Made by a program: the position numbers and the translations under genes. A stretch of 64,000 bases of DNA. Origin: Desulfovibrio sp. A2 (GTDB lineage: Bacteria; Desulfobacterota; Desulfovibrionia; Desulfovibrionales; Desulfovibrionaceae). Location: assembly GCF_000226255.1 (NCBI RefSeq), contig NZ_AGFG01000044.1, positions 8,993-72,992 of the forward strand, written 5' to 3'. This document shows positions 28,426 through 37,773 of the stretch, piece after piece. A model generated the notes under the pieces. It was not told the origin of the DNA and searched no databases. It saw only the letters and a list, made by a program, of their open reading frames with translations. Numbering within the stretch: position 1 is the stretch's first letter; the number at the start of each line of letters is the position of its first letter.

Positions 28426-30138
28426 ATGTCCAAGCACGTCGTCGTCATCGGGGCCGTGGCCCTTGGCCCCAAGGCCGCCTGCCGTTTCAAGCGCCTCGAA
28501 CCCGACGCCAAGGTCACCATGATCGACCAGTCGCCGCGCATTTCCTACGGCGGCTGCGGCATTCCCTATTTCGTCTCGGGCGAGGTCAACAACATCGACG
28601 CGCTGCAGGCCACCCCCTACAACGTGGTGCGCGACCCCGAATTCTTCCGCGTCAACAAGGACGTGGACGTGCTGACCGAAACCCGCGCCGTGTCCATCGA
28701 CCGCGCGGCCAAGACCGTGCTGGTGGAACACCTGCGCACGGGCGAGAAGCAAACCCTTTCCTACGACAAGCTGGTGCTGGCGCTGGGCAGCCGGGCCAAC
28801 CGGCCGCCCGTGGAAGGGCTGGACCTCGCGGGCGTGACCGCCGCCACCAATCTGGAAGAGGCGGAATTCATCCGCAATTCCGTGGCGGCGGGCACGGTGA
28901 GCAACGCGGTGATCGTGGGCGGCGGGTTCATCGGCCTGGAAATGGCCGTGGCCCTGGCCGACATGTGGGGCATAGGCGTGACCGTGGTGGAACTGACCGA
29001 CCGGCTCATGCCGGGCTTTCTGTCCTCCACCCTCACCCGCATGGTGCGCCATGACCTGGAGAAGAACGGCGTCACCGTGCTGACCGGCGAAAAGGTGGTG
29101 CGGCTGGAAGGCGAGGACGGCACCGTGGCCCGCGTGGTGACCGACAAGCGCACCATCGACGCGGAACTGGTGATCATGGCCGCCGGGGTGTCGCCCAACA
29201 CGGCCATCGCCAAGGCGGCGGGGCTGGACACCGACCCGCGCGGCGCGCTCATCGTCAACGACCGCATGCAGACCAGCGACCCGGACATCTATTCCGGCGG
29301 CGACTGCGTAACCATCCCCAACCTGATCACCGGCAAGCCCGGCTTCTTCCCGCTGGGGTCCATGGCCAACCGCCAGGGCCGCGTGGTGGGCACCAACCTG
29401 GCCGGTGGCGACGCCACCTTCCCCGGCGCGGTGGGCAGCTGGGTGGTGAAGCTGTTCGAGGTCTCGGCCTGCGGCGCGGGTCTGACCATAGAAACCGCCC
29501 TGCGCGAAGGCTTTGACGCCATCAACGTGCATGTGGAGCAGTTCGACCGGGCGCACTTCTATCCGGAAAAGACCATCATGTCGCTGGAACTGGTGGTGGA
29601 AAAGCCCACCCGCCGGGTTCTGGGCATCCAGGGCGTGTCCACGCTGGGCGACGCGCTCACCGCGCGCATCAACGCCGTGGCCACCCTGCTGGCCGACAAG
29701 CCCACCATCGAGGACGTCAGCAACGCCGAAATCGTGTATTCGCCCCCGTTCGCCTCGGCCATGGACATCCTGAACGTGGCGGGCAACGTGGCCGAGAACA
29801 TCCTGGAAGGCCGCTGCGCCGTCATCGACCCCGAAGAATTCGAGCGACTGTGGAACGAGCGCGCCAGCAACGACACGGTGTGCTTCATCGACACCCGGCT
29901 CATCGGCAACTCGCAGCCACTGGCCGAAAAGTACCCCGGCCAGTGGAACGCCATCCCCGAAGAGGAAATCCACGACCGCATCGCGGAAATCCCCAAGGAC
30001 CGCACCGTGGTGCTGGTGTGCAACACCGGCCTGCGCGCCTACGAATCGCAGCTGATGCTCAAGGAACTGGGCGTCACCAACACCGTCAACGTGCAGGGCG
30101 GCATGGTGGCCATGCACAAGATCGGGGCAGACATCTAG
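28426..30138 (+). CDS. CoA-disulfide / polysulfide reductase with C-terminal rhodanese domain
   Basis: FAD- and NAD(P)H-dependent oxidoreductase acting on CoA-persulfide, CoA-disulfide or polysulfide. The 570-residue protein starts with the FAD motif VVVIGAVALGP and the redox cysteine C44 in SYGGCGIPY, has the NAD motif VIVGGGFIGLE, and the dimerisation domain up to about residue 445. A rhodanese domain follows (about 455-570) with active-site C532 in VLVCNTGLRA. This CoADR-Rhd architecture is known from sulfur-respiring bacteria. ACGGAGG precedes the ATG by 6 bases. It is isolated from other sulfur genes and closed by a terminator at 30202. Confidence 0.92.
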   Translation: MSKHVVVIGAVALGPKAACRFKRLEPDAKVTMIDQSPRISYGGCGIPYFVSGEVNNIDALQATPYNVVRDPEFFRVNKDVDVLTETRAVSIDRAAKTVLVEHLRTGEKQTLSYDKLVLALGSRANRPPVEGLDLAGVTAATNLEEAEFIRNSVAAGTVSNAVIVGGGFIGLEMAVALADMWGIGVTVVELTDRLMPGFLSSTLTRMVRHDLEKNGVTVLTGEKVVRLEGEDGTVARVVTDKRTIDAELVIMAAGVSPNTAIAKAAGLDTDPRGALIVNDRMQTSDPDIYSGGDCVTIPNLITGKPGFFPLGSMANRQGRVVGTNLAGGDATFPGAVGSWVVKLFEVSACGAGLTIETALREGFDAINVHVEQFDRAHFYPEKTIMSLELVVEKPTRRVLGIQGVSTLGDALTARINAVATLLADKPTIEDVSNAEIVYSPPFASAMDILNVAGNVAENILEGRCAVIDPEEFERLWNERASNDTVCFIDTRLIGNSQPLAEKYPGQWNAIPEEEIHDRIAEIPKDRTVVLVCNTGLRAYESQLMLKELGVTNTVNVQGGMVAMHKIGADI

Positions 30139-30201
30139 CACGCAGGGTACGGAAGCACTCAAGGCGCGCACCAACCGCCGCATCCATTTCCGCAAAGCAA
30201 T

Positions 30202-30243
30202 ACGGCGGGCAGGAAACACGATTCCTGCCCGCCGTCACTTTTT
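30202..30243. terminator. Terminator between convergent genes
   Basis: Perfect 14-base stem ACGGCGGGCAGGAA with its complement, 6-base loop, then CACTTTTT. It ends the reductase transcript and can also serve the converging exporter gene from the other side. Confidence 0.88.
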
Positions 30244-30283
30244 CATTCAGGGAGAAATCCTTACAGGGACGCCCTGTTTTTTC

Positions 30284-31183
30284 CTATCCGGGCATCCGTC
30301 CCCGGAACAGCTGGCGCAGGTCCAGCAGCAACACAAGACCGACCACGATGCACGCGGCCCCGAGAGCCATGGCCGGGGTGATGCGCTCGCCAAGGAACAG
30401 CGCGCCCCAGCCCATGCCGAACACGGGAATGAGCAGGGTGACGGTAAGCGCACGGGCCGGGCCGGTATCCTCCACCAGCCGGAAGTACAGCAGGTAGGCC
30501 ACGGCCCCGCAGACCAAGGCCAGGATGGCGATGCACGCCAGCACCAGCGGGGTGAGCAGCGCGGGGTTTTGCACGGCGGGCGCGGGCCACAGGGGCAGCA
30601 CGGGCAGCAGGGTCAGCGCCGCGCCGATCTGACTGCCCGCGGCCACCGCGCCGGGGCGAATGCCCGCGCCGTGCAGTTTGATGTACGTGGCGGCAAGGCC
30701 ATAGCACAGCGGCGCGGCCAGACCGGCCCCCACGGCCAGCAGCACCTGAGGGGTCGGCCGCACCGGCCCCACCCCCACCATGACGGCCACCCCGGCGATG
30801 CCGAGCGCCAGCCCGGCCATGCGAGCCGGGGTGAACCGCTCGCGCAGCCACACCGCCGCGCAAATGGCCCCGAACAGCGGGGCCGTGGCGTTGAGCACGG
30901 CGGAATAGGCCGCCGGAATGTGCAGCGCGGCGTAGGCGAACAGCGCGAAGGGCACGCCGGAATTCACCGTGCCCACGATGGCGAAGAAGCGCCAGTGAAC
31001 GCGCAGGCCAAGGTCCATGCCGGTGGCGCGGAACCAGGCGAACAGGGCCAGGCCCGCCAGCAGCACGCGCAGTTCCGCGGTCAGCAGCGGCCCCAGCGCC
31101 GGGGCCACCAGCCGCATGAACAGGAACGACGAGCCCCAGATGGCGGCCAGCAGCAACAGACGAAACAGATCGACGGGACGCAT
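30284..31183 (-). CDS. EamA/DMT-family transporter
   Basis: Predicted metabolite exporter of the drug/metabolite superfamily, 299 aa with ten hydrophobic segments in two EamA repeats (IWGSSFLFMRLV... and GLAATYIKLHG...GERITPAMALGA). The ATG at 31183 has GGGAGG 4 bases upstream; the frame is open further but without similarity. Substrate unknown. Convergent with the reductase gene. Confidence 0.88.
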   Translation of the reverse strand: MRPVDLFRLLLLAAIWGSSFLFMRLVAPALGPLLTAELRVLLAGLALFAWFRATGMDLGLRVHWRFFAIVGTVNSGVPFALFAYAALHIPAAYSAVLNATAPLFGAICAAVWLRERFTPARMAGLALGIAGVAVMVGVGPVRPTPQVLLAVGAGLAAPLCYGLAATYIKLHGAGIRPGAVAAGSQIGAALTLLPVLPLWPAPAVQNPALLTPLVLACIAILALVCGAVAYLLYFRLVEDTGPARALTVTLLIPVFGMGWGALFLGERITPAMALGAACIVVGLVLLLDLRQLFRGRMPG

Positions 31184-31519
31184 GTTCCCTCCCGATGGAA
31201 GACAGGTGACCCCGCCCCAATCGAATGGTCGGTCACGACGGGGGGGGGGACGGCACTCCGGCGCGCGTTGCGCCTGCCGGAACTGCCGGTAATGGCGGCA
31301 TTGGGCAATGTAAGGTGGCTGGGTGCGGCGGTCTTGCGCCTTCCCGGTCGTCGTCGCCGAGCCTTCCTTCCGCATGCGGCGGGATGGCCGATGACCTTGC
31401 GGCCTCCATCCCCTGCCGCTCGTATCGGCCTGATCTGCCTTGCGGTCAGCCTCTGGATGGCGGACGGCGGAGACGGGAGACGCGTCGCTGCGGCAAGGCC
31501 GGGAGACGGTGCGATGCCG
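31184..31519. other. Gap between EamA gene and Ada-like gene
   Basis: 336 bases between two minus-strand genes. A run of nine G at 31241-31249 and several GC palindromic stretches are present, but I see no clear promoter, terminator or small gene. Confidence 0.4.
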
Positions 31520-32458
31520 TCACCCGCCAGGCATTCGGGCGGATTCGCGGCGCAGCAGTTCGGCTTTTCGGTCCAACCCCCAGCGATAGCCGGTGAGCGC
31601 GCCGTCGCGGCCCAGCACGCGGTGGCAGGGCACCACCACGGCCACGGGGTTGCGGGCGCAGGCGCCGGCCACGGCGCGCACGGCCTTTGGCCTGCCAATG
31701 CGCGCGGCAAGCTGGCCGTAGCCCAGGGTGGCGCCGGGCGGCAATTCGCGCAGGGCGCTCCATACCGCGTGCTGGAAGGCGGTGCCGCGCACGTCCAGCG
31801 GCAGCGCGGGATGCGCGCCGCCATGCTCGACGAAGGCCACCACCGTGCCCAGCCACTGCTGCACCTCGCCGCTGGGGGTGTGCAGTTCGGCACGGGGAAA
31901 GCGGCGCTGCAGGCCGGAAAGCAGGGCTTCGCGGTCATCACCGATGTCGATGGCGCACACCCCGTCCTGCGTGGCGGCCATGACCAGCCAGCCCAGCGAG
32001 GTTTGCGCGGCGGCCACGGCCAGATGCTGGCCGGGCGCGCCCTTGCGGTAGCGGGCCGGGGTCATGCCCAGCATGCCGTGCGCATCCTCGTACACCCGGC
32101 TCGGCGAGCCGAACCCGGCCTCGTAGATGGCCTCGGCGACGGGCGTGCCGCGTTCCAGCGCGCCGCGCAGGCGCTGTTCGCGGCAGGCCTGCTGATACTC
32201 GCGCGGAGAGACGCCCACCAGCCGGGTGAACACCCGTTGGAAATGGCTGGGGCTCAAGCCCGCCGCCTCGGCCAGTTCGGCCAGGGGCACCGACTCCGCA
32301 CGCTCGCGCAGGGTGACGCAGGCGGCGCGCACCAATGCCAGGCGCGGGTCGTCGGACCGTGGCGCGGGGGCGGGCGCGGTGGGCTTGGTCGCGGCCCCGG
32401 TATGGCGGATGGGCGTGTCCATGACGGCAACATAGGGCCGCCGCGTTCGCTTTTCCAT
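31520..32458 (-). CDS. Ada-like methylated-DNA-protein cysteine methyltransferase with AraC domain
   Basis: Repairs O6-alkylguanine by transferring the alkyl group to its own cysteine, and may regulate transcription. The 312-residue protein has an AraC-type helix-turn-helix region (about 40-135; LAELAEAAGLSPSHFQRVF, SPREYQQACREQRLR) followed by the AGT domain with the acceptor C278 in VVPCHRVLG. The N-terminal zinc/phosphotriester-repair domain of E. coli Ada, with its Cys ligands, is missing. A second ATG 12 codons in (32422) could be the real start; neither has a good Shine-Dalgarno. Confidence 0.88.
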   Translation of the reverse strand: MEKRTRRPYVAVMDTPIRHTGAATKPTAPAPAPRSDDPRLALVRAACVTLRERAESVPLAELAEAAGLSPSHFQRVFTRLVGVSPREYQQACREQRLRGALERGTPVAEAIYEAGFGSPSRVYEDAHGMLGMTPARYRKGAPGQHLAVAAAQTSLGWLVMAATQDGVCAIDIGDDREALLSGLQRRFPRAELHTPSGEVQQWLGTVVAFVEHGGAHPALPLDVRGTAFQHAVWSALRELPPGATLGYGQLAARIGRPKAVRAVAGACARNPVAVVVPCHRVLGRDGALTGYRWGLDRKAELLRRESARMPGG

Positions 32459-32812
32459 CCGAATCTTGCGCTGTCCCCCTGCCGGTCCGGAAAAATTTTC
32501 GCCCTTCCCCCCGCTCCATGCCCTCCCCGCGAATCACGGCCCTGCTCGATTGAAGGCGCACCCCCCGGTCGCACTCCCGCGCAGGGTCCATCGTCACGTG
32601 GCGCGCCGCGTGGACGAGGCCATCCGATGCGGGTATGCAGGGTCAGGGGTATTGTTCAAGGGGTATCGTTTGGGGATATCGTTGGGAAGTACCGCAGGCG
32701 GGCGCAACCTGCGTCCGGACGCGACCGATCACGACCGATCACGACCGATCACGACTGGGCATGCGCCGGAACGCCGCCATGGAGGCCGCCGCACGGCGGC
32801 CCGGGAGGCACC
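32459..32812. other. Gap with a 10-bp tandem repeat
   Basis: 354 bases divergent between the Ada-like gene and a small gene. Three head-to-tail copies of GACCGATCAC occupy 32723-32752. Such repeats may be operators or slippage products. Nothing else convincing. Confidence 0.45.
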
Positions 32813-33076
32813 ATGGAAGACGAGGCTGGATACCTGGCGATGCTGGAACGGCAGATGGACGAGGCCATGGCGCGCCTGGCCGATGCCTGCCGCGACGAAC
32901 AGGGTTGCGCCGCCCCGGATGGCGGCGGCGCGAAGGCCAAAGGCGCGAAGCAGGCCGCCCGCGCCGCCTGCGAACAGGCCGAAGAGGCCGCCCGCTCCAC
33001 CTACGAGCAAGAATGGTCCAAGGTGTGGGGCGTGGTGCGCCAGCGCAAGCACAAGGGAGGCCGTGGCGGCGGGTAG
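32813..33076 (+). CDS. Small hypothetical protein, 87 aa
   Basis: I do not recognise it. The protein is highly charged and helical (MLERQMDEAMARLADACRDE; ACEQAEEAARSTYEQEWSKV), probably a coiled coil, with a Gly/Arg tail. GGGAGG lies 4 bases before the ATG, which supports translation. It precedes the glycosyltransferase by 175 bases. Confidence 0.55.
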   Translation: MEDEAGYLAMLERQMDEAMARLADACRDEQGCAAPDGGGAKAKGAKQAARAACEQAEEAARSTYEQEWSKVWGVVRQRKHKGGRGGG

Positions 33077-33251
33077 CCCTGCCCGCGCGCCCATCCCCGG
33101 CATCCCGGCGGCCTGCGCCGCAGGCGGCGCCACCTGGCGCAAGCCCGATCCGGGCGCATCGCGGCAGGAACTGCCGCTTTCCGCTGGCGCAGAACTTGCT
33201 TTCTCCGGCACGGCCCGAAAACCCGCCGCCCGTGCACTCGCCGGAGATGTC

Positions 33252-34883
33252 ATGCATTACAAGTACGTTCCCCCCGGCCTTCAGACGGAACTGGAAGCCC
33301 TGACCGTCGATGACGCCATCGACCATCTGCGCAACCACCTGGGCAACTTCCTGCTGGATACCCCGGTCTGCGTGCACTACCTGAACCGGATGGGAAGCGA
33401 GACGGGCGGGCTGAAGACCCACCGTCAGGTGGCGTGGCTGCACTGGCTGGTGCGTTCCTATGCCCGGCTGGCCCCGTTTGACGAACAGGCCGCGGTGCTG
33501 GCCGCGCGCATAGAAGGCGCGCCCGAAGATTCCCCCCTGCACCGCGCACTGGCCAAGGTGCGTACCCCCGAGGCGCTGGTCAACCGCATCGAACAGACCG
33601 TGAACCGCCCCCCGGACGAAGCCCGGCAGTTGCTGCTGGGGCTGTTCCGCGAATTGCCCTTTTCCGTGGCCCTTGCCGACCGCCTGCTGCACCTTGACCT
33701 GAAGCAGGACATCACCCCCGGCGAGGGGTGGCACGAATCGCTTCGTTGCCCGCCCCTGCTGCGCGGCATCTTCGACCGCGAGCGGTTCCGGATGTGCATG
33801 TTGCACGGCAACGACGCCATGGCGCTGGACCTGCGCGACCAGACCCGAGAGGCAGGCGCGGGTGATCCCGGCTGGCTGAACTGCGCCGCCGAACTGGCCG
33901 TGCGCACCGGCCACCGGGCCGAAGGCATGGATTTTTACCGGGCCTCGCTGCGGCAAGACCCCACGCAAATACCCGTGGCCCTGCGCCTGCATGAGTTGGA
34001 GAACCCCTTCGCCCCCCAGCCGGATGCGCTGGGCGACGCCTCCGGCCCCATCGCCATCTTTCTGTATTCCTACAACAAGCGCGACCTACTGGAGCAGACG
34101 CTGCGCTCGCTGGCGGCCTCGGACACCGGCAACGCCACCATCACCCTGCTGCTGAACGGCTGCTCCGACGGTTCCTCCGAAATGGCGGCGGGTCTGAACG
34201 GCAGCCTGTTCGGCGGGCGCATGGACATCATCGATCTGCCCGTCAACGTGGGTGCGCCTGCCGCGCGCAACTGGCTGCTGCACACTCCACGCGGGCGTGA
34301 GGCTGCCTACGTGGCCTTCCTGGATGACGACGTGGAGGTTCCCGCCAACTGGCTGGCCGCGCTGGTTTCCGTGCTGCGGTCCAACCCGCGTGCGGGCGTG
34401 GCCGGGGCCAAGACGGTCTTTCCCGGCGGCCCGCGCCGCTTGCAGTACCTTTACCGCACCGTGTCCGTGGCCCAGCCGGGCCTGCTGCGCATCAGCCTGG
34501 ACACGCCCAACTTCAACTACGACGGCGGGTTCTACGATTTCGTGCGGCCCACCGCCAACGTCATGGGTTGCTGCCACGTGTTCACCCGCGCCGCGCTGGA
34601 CAAGGTGCGCGACTTCGACATCCGCTTCTCGCCCTCGCAAATGGACGACATCGCCCACGACCTGGACCTGTGCCTGCACGGCTTCGAGGCCGTCTACTGC
34701 GGGCTGGTCACGTGCGTGCACCACCAGATGTCGGGCACCGGCATCGGCAACACGCAGATTGTGCGGCTGGGCAACGTGCTGGGCAACGACGTGAAGTTCT
34801 ACTACCGCTTCGCCGAGCACCTGGCCGCGCTGAAGGAACTCACCGCGCGCCACGCGGTGCCCGACCTGCCCCCCGGCGCGTGA
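33252..34883 (+). CDS. Glycosyltransferase family 2 protein with helical N-terminal region
   Basis: Predicted to transfer a sugar from a nucleotide donor to a glycan or protein. In the 543-residue protein, residues 1-255 are an alpha-helical, TPR-like region without recognised catalytic motifs; about 260-500 form the GT-A domain (FLYSYNKRDLLEQTLRSL, DLPVNVGAPAARNWLL, acidic metal motif FLDDDVEVP). The late ...DDIAHDLDLCLHGF... segment supplies the usual acidic residue. GGAG precedes the ATG by 6 bases. The acceptor cannot be inferred; neighbours are unrelated. Confidence 0.82.
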   Translation: MHYKYVPPGLQTELEALTVDDAIDHLRNHLGNFLLDTPVCVHYLNRMGSETGGLKTHRQVAWLHWLVRSYARLAPFDEQAAVLAARIEGAPEDSPLHRALAKVRTPEALVNRIEQTVNRPPDEARQLLLGLFRELPFSVALADRLLHLDLKQDITPGEGWHESLRCPPLLRGIFDRERFRMCMLHGNDAMALDLRDQTREAGAGDPGWLNCAAELAVRTGHRAEGMDFYRASLRQDPTQIPVALRLHELENPFAPQPDALGDASGPIAIFLYSYNKRDLLEQTLRSLAASDTGNATITLLLNGCSDGSSEMAAGLNGSLFGGRMDIIDLPVNVGAPAARNWLLHTPRGREAAYVAFLDDDVEVPANWLAALVSVLRSNPRAGVAGAKTVFPGGPRRLQYLYRTVSVAQPGLLRISLDTPNFNYDGGFYDFVRPTANVMGCCHVFTRAALDKVRDFDIRFSPSQMDDIAHDLDLCLHGFEAVYCGLVTCVHHQMSGTGIGNTQIVRLGNVLGNDVKFYYRFAEHLAALKELTARHAVPDLPPGA

Positions 34884-34907
34884 CGCGCCCCCCATCCAAC
34901 AACGAAA

Positions 34908-34943
34908 GGACGCCGGGTCTCGCGACCCGGCGTCCTGCATTTT
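34908..34943. terminator. Terminator between convergent glycosyltransferase and potD genes
   Basis: GGACGCCGGGT and its perfect complement, 6-base loop, followed by TGCATTTTC on the plus strand. Confidence 0.82.
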
Positions 34944-34962
34944 CTGCCCTGAAGCTGACGGC

Positions 34963-36042
34963 CTAGCTGCCGGTCTTGAGCATCTCCCAATACTTTTCAT
35001 ACACTTCCAGCGCGTTGCCCACGCTGTTGGTGAACTCCGCGTTCTTCAGGTCCGCGTCGGTGGGAGAGGTGATGCGGCTCTTGGCCAGATCCGGCGAAAG
35101 GATCTTCTGGGCGCCCACGTTGGGGGTGGAGTAGTTGTATTCCTCCACGCATTCCTTGGCCACGTCGGGCCGCAGCAAAAAGTCGATGAACTTGTGGGCG
35201 TTTTCCTTGTGCTTGGCCCCCACGGGGATGGCCAGGCTGTCCACCCACAGGGGCACGCCTTCCTTGGGGTAGATGTACACCAGGTTCTTGTTCTCGCTGG
35301 CGGCGATGTAGGCGTCTCCGTTCCAGATCAGGCCCGCGGCCACTTCCTCGCTGATGAAGGCCTGCTTGCTGGCGGTCACGTCGAACACGCGCACGGCGGG
35401 CAGCAGCTTCTTCAGCCATTCGTAGGCGGCCTTGATCTCCGCCTCGTTGGTGGAGTTCACCGAATAGCCCAACGCCTTCAGGGCCACGCCCATGGAGTCG
35501 CGCTGGTCGTCGGACAGGATGACCTTGCCCGCGAACTCGGGGCGGTTCAGGTCGTTCCAACTGGTGATGGAGGCCGGGTCCACCACCTTCCTGTTCACCA
35601 TCAGCCCCGCAGAACCCCACATGTAGGGCACGGAGTATTCGTTGCCGGGGTCGAACGGCTGGTCCAGCACCTTGGGCGAAAGGTTCTTGAAATTCTTCAG
35701 CCTGGTCTTGTCGATCTTGGCCAACAGCCCGTCGTCGCGCATCATGGAGATGAAGTAGGTGGACGGCACGACCACGTCGTAGCCCACGCCCTTCAGCAGC
35801 TTGATCTTGGCGTACATGGCCTCGTTGGATTCGTAGGTGGTGTACACCACCTTGATGCCCGTCTCCTTGCTGAACCTGTCGAGCACCGACTGGGGCACGT
35901 ATTCCGACCAGTTGTAGACGTGCAGCACCTTTTCTTCCGCCGCCACGGCGGGGCGCGCGAACATCGTCGCCGCCAGCACCGCCAGGGCAAGGCCCACCAT
36001 CACCAGCGCGGCGCGGGCCGCGTGCAGCTTCGTGCGCATCAT
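34963..36042 (-). CDS. potD: Spermidine/putrescine ABC transporter, periplasmic binding protein
   Basis: Binds polyamine in the periplasm for the PotABC importer. The 359-residue protein has a signal peptide (hydrophobic to about residue 30, AVAAEEK cleavage) and PotD/PotF signatures LHVYNWSEYVPQSVLDRF, PYMWGSAGLMVNRK and ALGYSVNSTNEAEI. The first of two adjacent ATGs is used, with GAGGAGG just upstream; it overlaps the potC stop as ATGA. Last gene of potABCD. Whether putrescine, spermidine or another amine is bound is not evident. Confidence 0.94.
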   Translation of the reverse strand: MMRTKLHAARAALVMVGLALAVLAATMFARPAVAAEEKVLHVYNWSEYVPQSVLDRFSKETGIKVVYTTYESNEAMYAKIKLLKGVGYDVVVPSTYFISMMRDDGLLAKIDKTRLKNFKNLSPKVLDQPFDPGNEYSVPYMWGSAGLMVNRKVVDPASITSWNDLNRPEFAGKVILSDDQRDSMGVALKALGYSVNSTNEAEIKAAYEWLKKLLPAVRVFDVTASKQAFISEEVAAGLIWNGDAYIAASENKNLVYIYPKEGVPLWVDSLAIPVGAKHKENAHKFIDFLLRPDVAKECVEEYNYSTPNVGAQKILSPDLAKSRITSPTDADLKNAEFTNSVGNALEVYEKYWEMLKTGS

Positions 36043-36818
36043 TTCCTCCTCGTCCTGGTAAGGGTTTGTGCCAGCAGCACCAGCACTATGGTCAGCGTGA
36101 ACATCACCGCCGACAGGGCGTTGATGTCCGGCTTCACGCCAAGGCGCACCATGGAATAGACGCGCAGGGGCAGCACCTCGAAGGTGGGGCCGGTGACGAA
36201 GAAGCTCACCAGCACGTCGTCCATGGACAGGGTGAACGACAGCAGCCACCCCGCGGCCACGGCGGGCGCGGCCAGGGGCAGCAGCACATGGCGGAAGGCC
36301 CGCCATTCCGACGCGCCAAGGTCGCGCGCGGCCTCGATGAGCTGCTCGTCGAACTCGGCCAGGCGCGCCAGCACCGTCACGGTGACGAAGGGCAGCGCCA
36401 GGGTGACATGGGCGGCCAGCAGGGTCCAGAACCCCAGCTGCACCCCCATGGCGATGAAGAAGATGAGCAGCGAGATGCCCATGACGATGTCCGGCGACAC
36501 GGTGAGCACGTAGATGCAGCCGTGCAGCACCTTGCGCCCCGGAAAGCGGTAGCGCCGGATGCAGATGGCCGCCAGCGTGCCCAGCACCGTGGCGATGGTG
36601 GCGGCCAGCGTGGCCACGGACAGCGAGTTCAGCGCGGCGTCCACCAGCGGGCCGTTGGCGGCCAGGGCGGAATACCACTTCAGGGTGAAGCCCTTCCATT
36701 CGGTGGTGTAGCGCGCGTCGTTGAAGGAATAGACGATGACCACCAGGATGGGCACGTACAGGAAGGCGTAGACCAGCCAGACGAGCCAGGTGCGAAGGGT
36801 GCGCAGGCGCAGGGTCAT
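36039..36818 (-). CDS. potC: Polyamine ABC transporter permease PotC
   Basis: Inner-membrane subunit, 259 aa with about six membrane segments and the EAA loop EAARDLGASEWRAFRHVLLPLAAP. Opening MTLRLRTLRTWLVWLVYAFLYVPI is typical PotC. The start is the ATG at 36818 with GGGAGGG upstream, one base after the potB stop; an in-frame extension of ten residues is not supported. Pairs with PotB. Confidence 0.93.
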   Translation of the reverse strand: MTLRLRTLRTWLVWLVYAFLYVPILVVIVYSFNDARYTTEWKGFTLKWYSALAANGPLVDAALNSLSVATLAATIATVLGTLAAICIRRYRFPGRKVLHGCIYVLTVSPDIVMGISLLIFFIAMGVQLGFWTLLAAHVTLALPFVTVTVLARLAEFDEQLIEAARDLGASEWRAFRHVLLPLAAPAVAAGWLLSFTLSMDDVLVSFFVTGPTFEVLPLRVYSMVRLGVKPDINALSAVMFTLTIVLVLLAQTLTRTRRK

Positions 36819-36819
36819 G

Positions 36820-37773
36820 TCATGCCCTCCCCCGCGCCCTGCGCGCACCGTCCGCGCCGTGCGTCATGTCGTGGCCGCCGTCGGGCGTGCGACCCGCAGT
36901 GGCCGCGCCGGTATCCGCGCCCTTGCGTTCGCGCAGGGCCACCCGGCGGCTGCTGAGCCAGTAGCCGATGATCATCAGCACCAGCAGCGCGGTCATGATG
37001 GTGCTGGCAGCGGCGCCCAGCGGCCAGTCGCGCGCCACCAGAAACTGGTTCTTGATGAAGTTGCCGATGAGCATGCTCTTGGCCCCGCCCAGTATCTCCG
37101 GAATGTAGAAACACCCCAGCGAAGGCAGGAACACCAGCATGCACCCGGCCACGATGCCCGGCAGGGTCAGCGGCAGGGTGACGTGCCAGAAGGCCCGCAG
37201 GCTGCTGGCCCCCAGGTCCTTGGCCGCGTCCAGCAGCCGCTTGTCCAGCTTTTCTATGGACGCGTACAGCGGCAGGATCATGAACGGCAGCAGCGTGTAG
37301 GTAAGCCCGGTGAACACCGCGAACTCGCCGTACATGAACGACACCGGCTCGCTGACGAGGCCCAGGGCCATCAGCACGTTGGAGGCGATGCCCTGCGACT
37401 TCAGGATGATGATCAGCGCGTAGGTGCGGATGAGCGAGTTGGTCCAGAACGGAATGACCACCAGCAACAGCAGCCACGGCCGCAGCCCGCGCCGGGCCGT
37501 GGCCACGGCGTAGGCGAACGGGTAGCCGATGAGCAGGCACACCAGGGTGCTGGCGGCGGCCAGCCACAGCGATTCGCCCAGTATCCTGACGAACACCGGG
37601 TCGGCGAGGCGGGCGTAGTTGTCCCACGTGAACACCAGGCTCACGAAGTCCGACTCGCCCCGCTCCAGAAAGGTGACCAGCAGCAGGCCAAGGTTGGGCA
37701 ACAGGGCGAACAGCCCCAGCCACAACCAGACCACGGCGATGCTGGCGGTGCGGAAGGGTCTACGCCGCGTCAT
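36820..37773 (-). CDS. potB: Polyamine ABC transporter permease PotB
   Basis: Inner-membrane subunit, 317 aa with about six membrane segments, EAA loop [24 protein letters not shown] and the PotB pattern [13 protein letters not shown]...[30 protein letters not shown]. The tail of about 35 residues is Gly/Arg-rich and longer than usual. Its start overlaps the potA 3' end by 14 bases, so the genes are translationally coupled. Confidence 0.93.
   Translation of the reverse strand: MTRRRPFRTASIAVVWLWLGLFALLPNLGLLLVTFLERGESDFVSLVFTWDNYARLADPVFVRILGESLWLAAASTLVCLLIGYPFAYAVATARRGLRPWLLLLVVIPFWTNSLIRTYALIIILKSQGIASNVLMALGLVSEPVSFMYGEFAVFTGLTYTLLPFMILPLYASIEKLDKRLLDAAKDLGASSLRAFWHVTLPLTLPGIVAGCMLVFLPSLGCFYIPEILGGAKSMLIGNFIKNQFLVARDWPLGAAASTIMTALLVLMIIGYWLSSRRVALRERKGADTGAATAGRTPDGGHDMTHGADGARRARGRA

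Noticed and set aside
30569..32812. Long upstream extension of the frame of the 87-aa protein
   Set aside because: The extension is antisense to the EamA and Ada-like genes; the Shine-Dalgarno supports the short form only.
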